In this document: one piece after another, positions 33,212-41,935 of the stretch
How the letters are laid out: each line of letters opens with the position of its first letter
How positions within the stretch are numbered: position 1 is the stretch's first letter
Assembly (NCBI GenBank): GCA_021845645.1
Contig: JAJZVM010000007.1
Location: 65,940 to 129,939 of the forward strand
Direction: 5' to 3'
Length of the DNA stretch: 64,000 bases
Source of the DNA: Bacillota bacterium
Lineage (GTDB): Bacteria; Bacillota_E; JAJZYS01; JAJYTV01
Notes under the pieces: generated by a model
The model's database searches: none
What the model was told of the DNA's origin: nothing
The model's input: only the letters and a program-made list of their open reading frames with translations
Program-made: the position numbers and the translations under genes

Positions 33212-34051
33212 TCACGTGTCGTCGGATCCGGGCTCGGGCGGCCTCTGGGGCGCGAGCATCTGCTCGGACACCTCGACACTCTCGCAGATATGCCTCTCGA
33301 TCAGGCGGCGCGCCACCTGAGGCTTCTTCTGGCGGACGGCCTGCGCGACGCCCAGCAGCTCGCTCGCCTGCCGCGAGCGCCACTCCAGCGTGTCGTGGCC
33401 GCCGACGATCAGGACGGACTGCCGGAAGGCGCCGTTCAGGGCCAGCATGACGGCCTCGCGGATGGGGTTGCCGGACGCCGCGGCAAGGTGCCGGTGAAAG
33501 CCGATGTCGAGGTCCATGTAGGTCTCCCAGGGCACGCCTGGACGGTTCGCGACCTCCACCAGCCGTGCCGCCGCCTCCATCAGGCGGGCGATCGCCTCCG
33601 GCGTGGCGCGCCGCGCGGCAAGCTCGGCGCTCTCCATCTCAAAGGAGAGGCGAAATTCGGTAAAGTGCTGTGGCGTCGCCTTGCCGAACTGGATCAGGGC
33701 GCTCAGCGCGGCGCCGGTATGGTCGACCGGAGGGCTGCAGACGAAGATGCCGCCTGCGGCGCCGCGCCGCACCTCGATCAGGCCGGACGCCTCGAGGATG
33801 CGCAGGGCCTCCCGCAGGGTCGCGCGGCTTACCCCGAAGAACTGGCCCAGATCGCGCTCCTTCGGCAGGCGCTCGCCAATGTGGATGGCGCCCGTGAGGA
33901 TGGCCTGCTGGATCTGCAGGGCCACGGCGTTCGAACCGCGGCCGGCGGTCGTGGCCTCGAAGATGCGCGTGAAGTGCTCGTCGGTGGACCCTGCCGGCCG
34001 GGTCGAAGCCGGTAGGGGCTCCTGGTGGTCCCGGCGCCGCCCTTCTGCCAT
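33212..34051 (-). CDS. GntR-family regulator, FadR/FCD subfamily
   Basis: 279 residues. The winged helix is at about 40-100 (ILTGAIHIGERLPKERDLGQ, VSRATLREALRILEASGLIE). The FCD ligand domain follows with metal-binding residues in DLDIGFHRHLAAASGNPI and IERHICESV. FCD regulators sense small carboxylates or amino acids. It is divergent from an SDR gene, and a GTATAC-centred site lies between them. Controlling the neighbouring peptide/hydroxyproline genes is possible but unproved. Confidence 0.88.
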   Translation of the reverse strand: MAEGRRRDHQEPLPASTRPAGSTDEHFTRIFEATTAGRGSNAVALQIQQAILTGAIHIGERLPKERDLGQFFGVSRATLREALRILEASGLIEVRRGAAGGIFVCSPPVDHTGAALSALIQFGKATPQHFTEFRLSFEMESAELAARRATPEAIARLMEAAARLVEVANRPGVPWETYMDLDIGFHRHLAAASGNPIREAVMLALNGAFRQSVLIVGGHDTLEWRSRQASELLGVAQAVRQKKPQVARRLIERHICESVEVSEQMLAPQRPPEPGSDDT

Positions 34052-34075
34052 GCGTCACCACCCCAAACGTTCAAG

Positions 34076-34085
34076 TGGTATACGG
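34076..34085 (+). promoter_or_regulatory. Possible GntR operator overlapping an extended -10
   Basis: TGGTATACGG contains the palindrome GTATAC (34078-34083), matching the T.GTATAC.A form bound by many FCD-type GntR proteins. The same bases read TGnTATAC, an extended -10 for the SDR gene. It sits in the 115-base gap between the divergent genes. Confidence 0.35.
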
Positions 34086-34166
34086 CCCATCGCGCCTTTG
34101 GCTGCAGTTCGACAGCCGGAACGCCTCGCCTGCTGGAAGGCGACGGCAGCTCGCACGGGAGGGGAC

Positions 34167-34895
34167 ATGATGCGCAGGGAACTCAGCGACCAGGTGGTCG
34201 TGATCACGGGAGCCAGCCGCGGCATCGGCCGCGCCGCGGCCCTCGAGCTGGCGTCCGGGGGCGGCAGGATCGCTCTTCTGGGACGCGACGAGGCGGCGCT
34301 GCGCGACGCGGCGCGGGAGGCGGCAAGGCGCGGCGCCGACGCGCGCTGGTACCTCGGGGACCTGAGGGACCACCCGCGCACGGCGGAGATCGCAGAGCGA
34401 CTGCTGCAGGACTTCGGTGAGGTCGACGCGCTCGTCAACAACGCCGCGGTCGGCAAGTACGGCAGCTTCCTCGACCTCGAGCTCGACGACTGGCGCACGC
34501 AGTTCGACGTCAACATCCTCGGTCTCGTCGCGATTACCAGGGCGCTCCTGCCGGCAATGCTAGCCAGGCGGCAGGGTCACATCCTGAACGTCTCGAGCGT
34601 GCAGGGCCTGGCGGCGACGGCGACGTCGGCCGCGTACTCGGCGACGAAGTTCGCCCTGATGGGTATGAGCCAGTCCATGGCGCTCGAGCTCGGCCCTCGG
34701 GGCATCAAGGTGTCCGTCCTGTGTCCCGGCAGCGTCGAGACGGACTTCGACGGCTTCCCCGGCCGCCTCAAGGCGAACCCCTTGTCTGCCGAGGATGTGG
34801 CCCTAGCCATCCGCGACATACTGGAGAGCGGCGGGCGGGCGCACATGTCCCAGGTGGTGCTGGTGCCGTTTGCGGGTGGAGCCGAGGCGAGATGA
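34167..34895 (+). CDS. Short-chain dehydrogenase/reductase
   Basis: 242-residue classical SDR. NAD(P) motif TGASRGIG near the N-terminus, NNAA in place of NNAG, catalytic Ser in LNVSSVQG and YSATK for the Tyr-Lys pair. The Arg after the glycine motif and GRDEAAL further on suggest NADP preference. ATG 34167 follows GGAGGGG. Substrate unknown; it is controlled from the shared intergenic region with the GntR gene. Confidence 0.9.
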   Translation: MMRRELSDQVVVITGASRGIGRAAALELASGGGRIALLGRDEAALRDAAREAARRGADARWYLGDLRDHPRTAEIAERLLQDFGEVDALVNNAAVGKYGSFLDLELDDWRTQFDVNILGLVAITRALLPAMLARRQGHILNVSSVQGLAATATSAAYSATKFALMGMSQSMALELGPRGIKVSVLCPGSVETDFDGFPGRLKANPLSAEDVALAIRDILESGGRAHMSQVVLVPFAGGAEAR

Positions 34896-34912
34896 TGCGG
34901 GTGGGGTTCGCG

Positions 34913-34931
34913 AGAGCCTTCGCAAGGCTCT
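34913..34931 (+). terminator. Hairpin after the SDR gene
   Basis: AGAGCCTT (34913-34920), loop CGC, AAGGCTCT (34924-34931): perfect 8-bp stem followed by a weakly T-rich stretch. A TTTAAT hexamer at 34959-34964 may be the -10 of the following protease gene, without a clear -35. Confidence 0.6.
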
Positions 34932-35027
34932 TGCGGTCTTGCGCGGCGCTCGGCCTGATTTAATCGATGCCTTAGAAGATCCGTGTATCGTGGGGCCAGA
35001 GAGACAGACAAGGAGGTAATGGCCAGC

Positions 35028-36131
35028 ATGCGATCAAAGGTGCTCCTTTCCGTGCTCGGCGTTGCCGTGCTCAGCTCCCTGGCCACACTCGGCGTGACAT
35101 CCGTGCTCGGTACGGCGACGCATGTGCCCATCGTCACCGCGCAAAGCAGCCAGAGCGTACCCATCACGACATCGACGATCCCGGACATGGTGGCGCAGAC
35201 GAATCCCGCCGTCGTGCAGATCAACGCTGTACAGACAACGACGGTGCAGCAGTCGATCTTCGGCTTCGGCGGCCCCACGGTGCCCCAGACCCAGAGTTCC
35301 GGCGTGATCGGCAGCGGGTTCATCATCTCGTCGAACGGGGACATCATCACCAACGATCACGTCGTGAACAACGCGCATGACATCACGGTGACGGTGCTCG
35401 GCTACTCGACGCCATTCAAGGCGCAGGTCGTCGGAACCGACTACAACCTTGACCTCGCGCTGCTCAAGATCAGCGCGCCAAAGCCTTTGCCGTACCTGAC
35501 CTTCGCCGATCCCTCGAGCATCGAGATTGGCCAGTTCGTCGTCGCGATCGGCATGCCGTACGGCCTCAGCCACACCGTGACATCCGGCGTCGTGTCGGCG
35601 CTCGGCCGCCCGCTCCAGATCGGCAGCCGCTCCTACCGCGACCTGCTGCAGACCGATGCGGCGATCAACCCAGGCAACTCGGGCGGACCGCTCCTGAACC
35701 TCCAGGGGCAGGTCGTCGCCGTCAATACGGCGGTCAACACGCAGGGCCAGGGCATCGGCTTCGCGATCCCGGAGAGCACCGTGACACAGGCCCTGCCATA
35801 CCTCGAGCAGGGGAAGGCGGAGCCTGAGCCGTGGCTCGGCATCGGGGTGGAGGACGTCGCGACGGCCCAGTACCTGCCGCAGGGCTACACCGGCAGCACC
35901 GGCGTCCTGGTGGACCAGGTGATCTCGGGCGGACCGGCCGCCAAGGCGGGCATCCAGGCGGGCGACGTGATCCTGGCCATCAACGGTCAGGCGACGCCTA
36001 CGACGGACAGCCTGATCGAGGACGAATACAACACCAAGGTCGGGCAGACAGTGACCTTGAAGGTGTGGCACCAGGGATCGATCGAGACGGTGCAGGTCGT
36101 GATGGGCAACATGCCCGCGAACGGCGGCTGA
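35028..36131 (+). CDS. HtrA/DegP-type serine protease with PDZ domain
   Basis: 367-residue membrane-anchored or secreted protease. An N-terminal hydrophobic segment (LLSVLGVAVLSSLATLGV) is followed by a short linker. The trypsin-like domain has His111 in TNDHVVNN, Asp142 in NYNLDLALLK and Ser218 in NPGNSGGPLLN. A single PDZ domain lies at about 270-360 (GVLVDQVISGGPAAKAGIQAGDVIL). It degrades or refolds damaged envelope proteins. AGGAGG at 35011-35016 is too close to ATG 35019, so I prefer ATG 35028. Confidence 0.92.
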   Translation: MRSKVLLSVLGVAVLSSLATLGVTSVLGTATHVPIVTAQSSQSVPITTSTIPDMVAQTNPAVVQINAVQTTTVQQSIFGFGGPTVPQTQSSGVIGSGFIISSNGDIITNDHVVNNAHDITVTVLGYSTPFKAQVVGTDYNLDLALLKISAPKPLPYLTFADPSSIEIGQFVVAIGMPYGLSHTVTSGVVSALGRPLQIGSRSYRDLLQTDAAINPGNSGGPLLNLQGQVVAVNTAVNTQGQGIGFAIPESTVTQALPYLEQGKAEPEPWLGIGVEDVATAQYLPQGYTGSTGVLVDQVISGGPAAKAGIQAGDVILAINGQATPTTDSLIEDEYNTKVGQTVTLKVWHQGSIETVQVVMGNMPANGG

Positions 36132-36156
36132 TCCCGGGCAGGTACACAGGGATGCC

Positions 36157-36184
36157 GGCAGGCGCGCCTCATGGCGCGCCTGCC
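36157..36184 (+). terminator. Terminator after the HtrA-type gene
   Basis: GGCAGGCGCGCC (36157-36168), loop TCAT, GGCGCGCCTGCC (36173-36184): perfect 12-bp stem, no T-tract. Confidence 0.7.
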
Positions 36185-36369
36185 GCGCGTCTATGGGATG
36201 GCGCCACGCCAGGCATAATGATGTACGGCATCGCAGCGGCTCGTCCGCTCGGAGATGCCAGAGACTGGCGCCGCGACGCCGCATCCTGAGCGCAGGTGCC
36301 GCACATCGAGCGGCGAAACGCTTTGTGGAATACGCTTTGATCAGCGAATGCGACAAGGAGCCGTGACCC

Positions 36370-38397
36370 GTGCGTTCTAGACGTCTTCTGGCCATGGCCG
36401 CATGCCTTGCGGCCGTCGCGCTCGCCGCCGGCGGGTGCGGCGGCTTGCAGCAGTCCTCCGCGCCTATCACCGAACCTCTGGCGACGGTCGAGGGGCCGCT
36501 CGAGCAGACGATCTACACGGCGGTGGACTTCGTCGGCCGAAGCGGCCTGCTCGCCGGCTACCGCCAGACCTTGGGCGTTGCGCCGCCGCGTGCGACGGCG
36601 GCGGCAGAGGTGCCCGCGACAGCGCCGGCGCCGGTGCCCGGCACGAGCGAGATCTGGCGCACCACGGACGGCGGGCGCACCTGGCGCGGCACGCCGCTCG
36701 GCAGCTGGCAGGTGGGGACGATCGACATGGTCACGGCCAAGGTAGGCTACCTGACCGCCACGGATCCCGACACCGGCTCTGCCGTGCTCCGCACCGCCGA
36801 CGGTGGCCGCACCTGGCACGAGGTGCTGGCGCTCGCGTTCGACCCGAGCATCGTGCGGGTCTGGAGCCCGTCGCAGGCGCTCGTGCTCTCGCAGGGCACC
36901 CTCTGGTCCACCGAGGACGGCGGCCTGCGCTGGCACCAGGTCGTGCCCGACGTGCAGGGTATCGCGGCGGCGAGCTTCGTGACGCAGCTGCGCGGGTATG
37001 CGGTTTCCGGCACGCGCATCCTGCAAACGCAGGATGGCGGCGTGCACTGGCAGGCGCAGTACGCCCTGCCGCAGGCTCTCACGCTGCAGCTCGGCGCTCC
37101 GACCGGGGCGACGATCGACGTGCTCTCAAGCGGGCGCGGCTGGGCGTCGCTGTCGCTGTCGGCCTGCTGGCCGAGCGGCTGTCCGAACGTCGTGCTGCAC
37201 ACCGATGTGAGCGGCCACTGGCAGATCGTGAGCGGCGAGGACGCCGGCCCGATCGCAGGCATCCACGCGTCGGAGGACGGGCTGCCCGGCGGGGCCCAGG
37301 CACTATGGGCCACGGGGCCGGAGTCTGCGGTCTGGAACGGCGCCGGCGGCCTCTGGCAGACGGAGGACGGCGGCGCGACCTGGCAGGAGGTCGGAGCGCC
37401 GAAGGCCCAGCAGCCGAGCCCGGCCTTTGTCGCGGTGAGCGGCGTAGGTACCGGCGACCTCTGGGCGGTGGGGCAGGACCAGTGGGGCGGCTACCTGCTG
37501 CATCGCGCCGCCGCCGGCTGGCAGCAGGTGCGCCCGAAGCCGTACCCGGTGGCCGCGGTGGACTTCGTCACGGCCCGGGTGGGCTACGGCATCGGCCTCA
37601 GCTGGGCGCCGCGCGCCATCGTGGGCACGCGAAACGGCGGGCGTACGTGGCACGTCCTCGGCCAGGTGTCCGGCAGCCTGCCGGTCGCCATCGACTTCAC
37701 CAGCGCCGAGGAGGGTTACCTCGCGACGGCCGGTGCCGGTGGCACACTCTGGCGCACCAGCGACGGCGGGTGGACCTGGCAGGTGATCGGAACGCTCGAT
37801 GCGCCGCCGATCTCGCTCGCCTTCCGCGACGCGAGCCACGGCACGACCTTGCTCGAGACCGGCCCTGGCTGGCCTCTCCAGTTCTCTCTGCGCCAGACCT
37901 CGGACGGGGGTGCGACATGGCTTGCCGGCCGACTTCCTGAAGCGCTCACCGACACGCTGTCGAACACGACGCCGGTCGTCGTGACCTCGGCCGCGGCTGT
38001 CTTCCCTGGACCGACCTCCGGCTACTTCCTGGCGCTCGTCGGCCGGCAGCCGCAGATCTGGCAGACGCAGGGATCAAGCTGGCAGGCCGTCGACGTTCCC
38101 GTCGGGAGCGGAGGCCGCGGCACCGGCCCGGAGCAGTACCAGGGGGGCGCCATGTCAGCGGCTGGCCCGGCGGACGTCTGGCTGGCCCTGCAGCCGCTGT
38201 GGCCCGGCGCGAATGTGCGTGTCCTGCGGCTTGGCGCCTCCCAGTGGCAGGCCTACGACCTGCCGCTGGGACTCCGCCTGGATCTGCCGGAGGGCAGTGA
38301 GACGATCTCCGTGTTCGGCCGTCAGAGGGCGGTCCTCCTGACGAACCTCGGGCCGCTCGAAACGGTGGACGGCGGCCGCACCTGGCGTCCGATCTGA
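36370..38397 (+). CDS. BNR/Ycf48-like beta-propeller lipoprotein
   Basis: 675-residue surface protein. The signal peptide ends in a lipobox-like LAAGGC (Cys23). The rest is a repeated beta-propeller with the Asp-box motif DGGxTW many times (TTDGGRTWRG, TADGGRTWHE, TEDGGLRWHQ, TSDGGWTWQV, TVDGGRTWRP), as in sialidase-fold and Ycf48-like proteins. It probably scaffolds or binds an extracellular partner; there is no catalytic signature. GTG 36370 with AAGGAG at 36355-36360. Stands alone between terminator-like hairpins. Confidence 0.8.
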   Translation: MRSRRLLAMAACLAAVALAAGGCGGLQQSSAPITEPLATVEGPLEQTIYTAVDFVGRSGLLAGYRQTLGVAPPRATAAAEVPATAPAPVPGTSEIWRTTDGGRTWRGTPLGSWQVGTIDMVTAKVGYLTATDPDTGSAVLRTADGGRTWHEVLALAFDPSIVRVWSPSQALVLSQGTLWSTEDGGLRWHQVVPDVQGIAAASFVTQLRGYAVSGTRILQTQDGGVHWQAQYALPQALTLQLGAPTGATIDVLSSGRGWASLSLSACWPSGCPNVVLHTDVSGHWQIVSGEDAGPIAGIHASEDGLPGGAQALWATGPESAVWNGAGGLWQTEDGGATWQEVGAPKAQQPSPAFVAVSGVGTGDLWAVGQDQWGGYLLHRAAAGWQQVRPKPYPVAAVDFVTARVGYGIGLSWAPRAIVGTRNGGRTWHVLGQVSGSLPVAIDFTSAEEGYLATAGAGGTLWRTSDGGWTWQVIGTLDAPPISLAFRDASHGTTLLETGPGWPLQFSLRQTSDGGATWLAGRLPEALTDTLSNTTPVVVTSAAAVFPGPTSGYFLALVGRQPQIWQTQGSSWQAVDVPVGSGGRGTGPEQYQGGAMSAAGPADVWLALQPLWPGANVRVLRLGASQWQAYDLPLGLRLDLPEGSETISVFGRQRAVLLTNLGPLETVDGGRTWRPI

Positions 38398-38407
38398 CCA
38401 GGACTCG

Positions 38408-38581
38408 GTGCCCCGACGCGCCCGCACGGCCGCCTGCGCACCATCGGCATGCCCATCCCGCCGGATCGCGCAGAGCTACCATGACCGCTGCGGCGACAGG
38501 TATCGCGGACTGCCCTGGGACCCGAAGGAGTCATTTGCGGCTGTGGCCAGCTACTATGCGGCCCACCAGCGCTGCCGGTAG
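38408..38581 (+). CDS. Possible 57-residue ORF, unknown
   Basis: From GTG 38408 the frame ends with RIAQSYHDRCGDRYRGLPW and then DPKESFAAVASYYAAHQRC before TAG at 38579-38581. The C-terminal 37 residues look protein-like; the N-terminal 20 do not, and no ribosome site is seen. It may be the tail of a decayed gene. It lies in the gap between the BNR lipoprotein and the convergent liv operon, which otherwise holds nothing recognisable. Confidence 0.25.
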   Translation: MPRRARTAACAPSACPSRRIAQSYHDRCGDRYRGLPWDPKESFAAVASYYAAHQRCR

Positions 38582-38650
38582 GGACTGCCGGCCGCGCCGG
38601 GCGCCTGGCCGCGCATGACCCTTGCGGCAGGCAGATCGCCGCCGATCCTG

Positions 38651-39364
38651 TCAGTGGCCCCCGACGCCGAAGTAGGCTTGGCGCACCGCGTCGTCGGCTT
38701 CGAGTTCCTGGACGCTGCCGACGAAGGAGATGCGCCCGCCGTCCAGCACGTAGGCGCGGTCCGCGATCTCGAGGAACTTGACGTTCTGCTCGGCGATCAG
38801 CATCGTCGGGCCATTCTCCCGCAGCTTGCGCAAGGCCGTCACCACCTCGCCGACAAAGCGCGGCGAGAGCCCCGCCGAGGGTTCGTCCATCAGGAGAAGG
38901 CGCGGCGGGACGACGATCGCCTTGGCGACACCCAGCATCTTGCGCTGGCCGCCCGAGAGGCTCGCCGCACTCGCCGCGTGCAGGCGGGCGAGATCCGGGA
39001 AGGTCTCATAGAGTTCGGCGATGCGCTGGCGCAGCTCGTGCCGTGGCAAGCCGAACCCGCCGACCTGCAGGTTCTCGTCGATGCTCAGGTTCGGGAAGAC
39101 GCCGAGCTCCGTCATGTAGTGGATGCCGCGCTTAACCCTGAGGTCGGTGCGCAGGCGCTCCATGTGCTGTCCCCCGAGCAGGATCTCGCCATTGAGCAGC
39201 GACCTCAGGCCCATCAGGGCCTTCAGGAGGGTCGTCTTGCCTGCTCCGTTCGAACCGAGCAGCACCGCCACCTCGCCCTGGGCAAGCTCGAGGTCGACGC
39301 CCCAGAGCACCTGCAGCCTGCCGTAGGCCGCCTCGATGCCGTGGGCGGCGAAGAAGGGATCCAT
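38651..39364 (-). CDS. livF: Branched-chain amino acid ABC transporter ATPase LivF
   Basis: 237-residue ATPase. Walker A GSNGAGKTT, signature SLSGGQRKM, Walker B LLLMDEPSAGLS, H-loop replaced by the LivF-type TMLIAEQN. ATG 39364 begins MDPFFAAHGIEAAYG; an in-frame extension to 39406 overlaps livG and is ignored. Last gene of the liv operon. Confidence 0.92.
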   Translation of the reverse strand: MDPFFAAHGIEAAYGRLQVLWGVDLELAQGEVAVLLGSNGAGKTTLLKALMGLRSLLNGEILLGGQHMERLRTDLRVKRGIHYMTELGVFPNLSIDENLQVGGFGLPRHELRQRIAELYETFPDLARLHAASAASLSGGQRKMLGVAKAIVVPPRLLLMDEPSAGLSPRFVGEVVTALRKLRENGPTMLIAEQNVKFLEIADRAYVLDGGRISFVGSVQELEADDAVRQAYFGVGGH

Positions 39365-39368
39365 CGCA

Positions 39369-40076
39369 TCAGCCTCCAAGGAAGACCTCGACCACCCTCG
39401 GGTCATTGGCCGCGGCCTCGAGTTTGCCGAAGAAGATCTCAGCGCCCGCGTTCATCACCACGACATCGTCCGTGACCTTGCCGAGAAAGCCCATGAGGTG
39501 CTCCACGACCAGCATCGTGATGCCCTCGCCGCGCAGGGCGTTCAGCTTGTCGGCCACGAGCTCGAGGTCCGCCGGGCTGAGTCCCGCGCCCAGCTCGTCG
39601 ACCAGGAGGAGCTTCGGGTCGGTCGCCATGGCGCGGCCGAGGTCGAGGAGCTTCTGCTGCGCCGTGTTGAGCGAGTTCGCCTCGCGGCCTGCGAGATCCG
39701 AGAGGCCGAGAAACCCGAGGACGTCGTCCGTCCGCCGCCGGCTGCGCCGGCTGTGGCCGAGCGCCACCTCCACGTTCTGGCGCACGGTGAGCGAGCCGAA
39801 GGGCTTCGGCACCTGAAACGTGCGGTTGACGCCGAGGTGGCTCAGGTGGTGCGGCAGCCGGCCGGTCACATCGACCCCCTGGAGATGGACCTTGCCGGCG
39901 CTCGGGGCGTAGATGCCCGAGATGATGTTGATGAGCGTCGTCTTGCCAGAGCCGTTCGGGCCGACGAGGCCGAGTGCGCCGCCGCTCTCGAGGCGCAGGT
40001 TCACGCCACGCAGGGCCTGGAACCCGCCGAAGTTCTTCTCGACGCCCTCTACCTCCAGCATGGCGTCAGAGGACAT
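39369..40076 (-). CDS. livG: Branched-chain amino acid ABC transporter ATPase LivG
   Basis: 235-residue ATPase. Walker A GPNGSGKTT, signature LNTAQQKLLDLGRAMA, a variant seen in some LivG proteins instead of LSGGQ, Walker B LLLVDELGAGLS, and switch TMLVVEHLMGF. NRTFQVPKPFGSLTVRQNV is typical of LivG. Pairs with LivF; overlaps livM by 11 bases. Confidence 0.92.
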   Translation of the reverse strand: MSSDAMLEVEGVEKNFGGFQALRGVNLRLESGGALGLVGPNGSGKTTLINIISGIYAPSAGKVHLQGVDVTGRLPHHLSHLGVNRTFQVPKPFGSLTVRQNVEVALGHSRRSRRRTDDVLGFLGLSDLAGREANSLNTAQQKLLDLGRAMATDPKLLLVDELGAGLSPADLELVADKLNALRGEGITMLVVEHLMGFLGKVTDDVVVMNAGAEIFFGKLEAAANDPRVVEVFLGG

Positions 40077-40986
40077 GGATTCCCTTCTTTCGCAGGAGCG
40101 ACGCTACGCCATCCGGCAGGAAGATCACCAGGGCGACGATCAGGACGCCGTAGATCAGCTGGAAGTACTGCGGGTCGGAGATGCCGATCATGTTGTACAT
40201 GCCGAACAGCACCACCGTGCCGAAGATCGGCCCCAAGAGGGTCCCGACGCCCCCGAAGAGCGCGAACACGATCGCGAAGATGCTGATGGATAGCGTGAAG
40301 ACGGCGTCGGGGTAGAAGACCGAGGTCTGCCAGGCGAACACCCCGCCGACGACGCCGGCCAGGCCTGCGGAGATCATCCAGGCCAGGGTCCGCTCTCGCA
40401 CCACCGGCACGCCGGCCATGGCCGCCGACACCGGGTCGTCGCGCATGGCCTGGAGCGCCATGCCGAAGCGCGAACGCCGGATGTAGAGCACGACGGCGAC
40501 GGCCAGGAGCAGCACCACGAGCATGGTGTAGTAGCTGGCCGACGGATCGAACTGGTTCGCGAGCTGGATGCCGTAGGGGCCGTAGGTCACGTTCTGCAGG
40601 GCCGGGTTCGCGATGATGAGGTAGACGGCCTGGGACGCCGCCAGGCTCGCGATCGCGAAGTAGGCGCCGGAGAGGCGCAGGAGCGGCGACAGGAGGAGGC
40701 CCAGCGCGAGCGCCACCACGCCGCCGGCCACGATGCCGGCCAGCGGCGCGAAGTGCAGGTCCAGCATGGCGAGGGATGCGCCGTAGGCGCCGACGCCGAA
40801 GAAGCCGACGTAGCCGAACGGCAGGTAGCCCGTGAAGCCGTAGAGGATGTTCACACCCTGGGACAGGGCGAGGTACACCATCAGCTGGAAGAGCAGCATC
40901 TGGTTCTGGTACACCCTCGGCAGCAGCAGGAGGGCGATGGCCATCGCGAGGAGGACGGCGCCGTCGCGCCAGATCGCCCTACGCAC
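40066..40986 (-). CDS. livM: Branched-chain amino acid ABC transporter permease LivM
   Basis: 306 residues with about eight to ten membrane segments and the LivM-type EAA region (RSRFGMALQAMRDDPVSAAMAGV). The motif SGAYFAIASLAASQAVYLII is characteristic. I take GTG 40986, overlapping the livH stop by 8 bases with AGGTG just upstream; a TTG at 41004 would add six residues. Forms the membrane pore with LivH. Confidence 0.9.
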   Translation of the reverse strand: MRRAIWRDGAVLLAMAIALLLLPRVYQNQMLLFQLMVYLALSQGVNILYGFTGYLPFGYVGFFGVGAYGASLAMLDLHFAPLAGIVAGGVVALALGLLLSPLLRLSGAYFAIASLAASQAVYLIIANPALQNVTYGPYGIQLANQFDPSASYYTMLVVLLLAVAVVLYIRRSRFGMALQAMRDDPVSAAMAGVPVVRERTLAWMISAGLAGVVGGVFAWQTSVFYPDAVFTLSISIFAIVFALFGGVGTLLGPIFGTVVLFGMYNMIGISDPQYFQLIYGVLIVALVIFLPDGVASLLRKKGIHVL

Positions 40987-41851
40987 TGCGCACCTGGCGG
41001 CCAAACAGGCCGCTCGGCTTCACGAGCAGCACGAGGAGCAGCAGGACGTACGGCAGGAGGCTCGCCCAGGACGGCAGGTAGGTCTGCATGAGCATGAGCG
41101 CCACACCGTAGATGAGCCCGCCTGCGATGGTGCCCAGGGGGTTGCCCAACGTGCCGAGCACGATCACGGCGAAGGCGGTGGTGGTCAGGTCGGTGCCGAT
41201 GTCCGGCGTGATGCCGCCGAGCATGAACGGCGCGAGCGCCCCGGCGGCGGCCGCCAGACCGAGCCCGATGCCGAAGGCGATCGCAGAGACGCGGTGCAGG
41301 TTGATGCCGCTCACTTGCGCCTCCTCGCGGCTCGCCATCACGGCGCGCGTCGAGTAGCCGAGGCGTGAGCGGTAGAGGTAGAGATAGATGAGCGCGAGCG
41401 CCACGAGGCTGACGAGCCCGCTCACCACCCAGACGGCCGGCAGCGCCTGGCCGAGCACGGAGATCGGCTGCGTGCCGAAGACCGGTTCAAAGATCGACTG
41501 CTCGTTGTTGCCGAACTCGATGACCGCGAGGGCCTGGATGACCTGCGAGAGACCGAAGAAGAGCACGAGGGAGATCATCTCCGGGTCCTTGGTGCGGGCG
41601 ATCCGCGGCACGAGCAGGTAATAGAGCCCGATCCCGACCACGAACACCGCGGCGGCGGAGAGCACCAGCGACAGGAGCGGGTGCAGGTGCCAGTCCGTGT
41701 AGAGCAGGACGGCGGCGAATCCGCCGATCATGACGAAGTCGCCATGCGCCAGGTTCACCATGCGCAGCACGCCGAAGCTCAGGTTCAGGCCGAGGGAGAT
41801 CAGGGCGTAGTAGAGGCCGAAGAGGATGCCGGCCACGAGGGCATAGAGCAT
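40979..41851 (-). CDS. livH: Branched-chain amino acid ABC transporter permease LivH
   Basis: 290 residues, eight or so membrane segments. Family markers: GLYYALISLGLNLSFGVLRMVNLAHGDFVMIGGF near the N-terminus (only its order is quoted: SLGLNLSFGVLRMVNLAHGD) and the coupling loop STRAVMASREEAQVSGINLH. ATG 41851. Downstream of the binding protein across a strong hairpin. Confidence 0.92.
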   Translation of the reverse strand: MLYALVAGILFGLYYALISLGLNLSFGVLRMVNLAHGDFVMIGGFAAVLLYTDWHLHPLLSLVLSAAAVFVVGIGLYYLLVPRIARTKDPEMISLVLFFGLSQVIQALAVIEFGNNEQSIFEPVFGTQPISVLGQALPAVWVVSGLVSLVALALIYLYLYRSRLGYSTRAVMASREEAQVSGINLHRVSAIAFGIGLGLAAAAGALAPFMLGGITPDIGTDLTTTAFAVIVLGTLGNPLGTIAGGLIYGVALMLMQTYLPSWASLLPYVLLLLVLLVKPSGLFGRQVRSA

Positions 41852-41885
41852 TTGGGTCTTCCTTTCGGACGGGGTCCCTCGAGGC

Positions 41886-41922
41886 TCAAGCGCTGGCCCG
41901 GCTTGCGGCCGGGCCAGCGCTT
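41886..41922 (-). terminator. 16-bp perfect hairpin between the Liv binding protein and livH
   Basis: CAAGCGCTGGCCCGGC (41886-41901), loop TTGCG, GCCGGGCCAGCGCTTG (41907-41922). No T-tract follows on the minus strand. Probable partial terminator or 3'-end stabiliser so that the binding protein is made in excess over the permeases. Confidence 0.75.
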
Positions 41923-41935
41923 GCGCGGGAGGTTC

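Noticed and set aside
32961..33383. Open frames on the minus strand behind the GntR gene
   Set aside because: Arg/Ala/Pro-rich antisense or out-of-frame sequence typical of GC-rich DNA; the FCD protein in the other frame explains the region.
39369..40076. LivG as a broken ATPase because LSGGQ is missing
   Set aside because: LNTAQQ-type signatures occur in normal LivG proteins; Walker A and B are intact.
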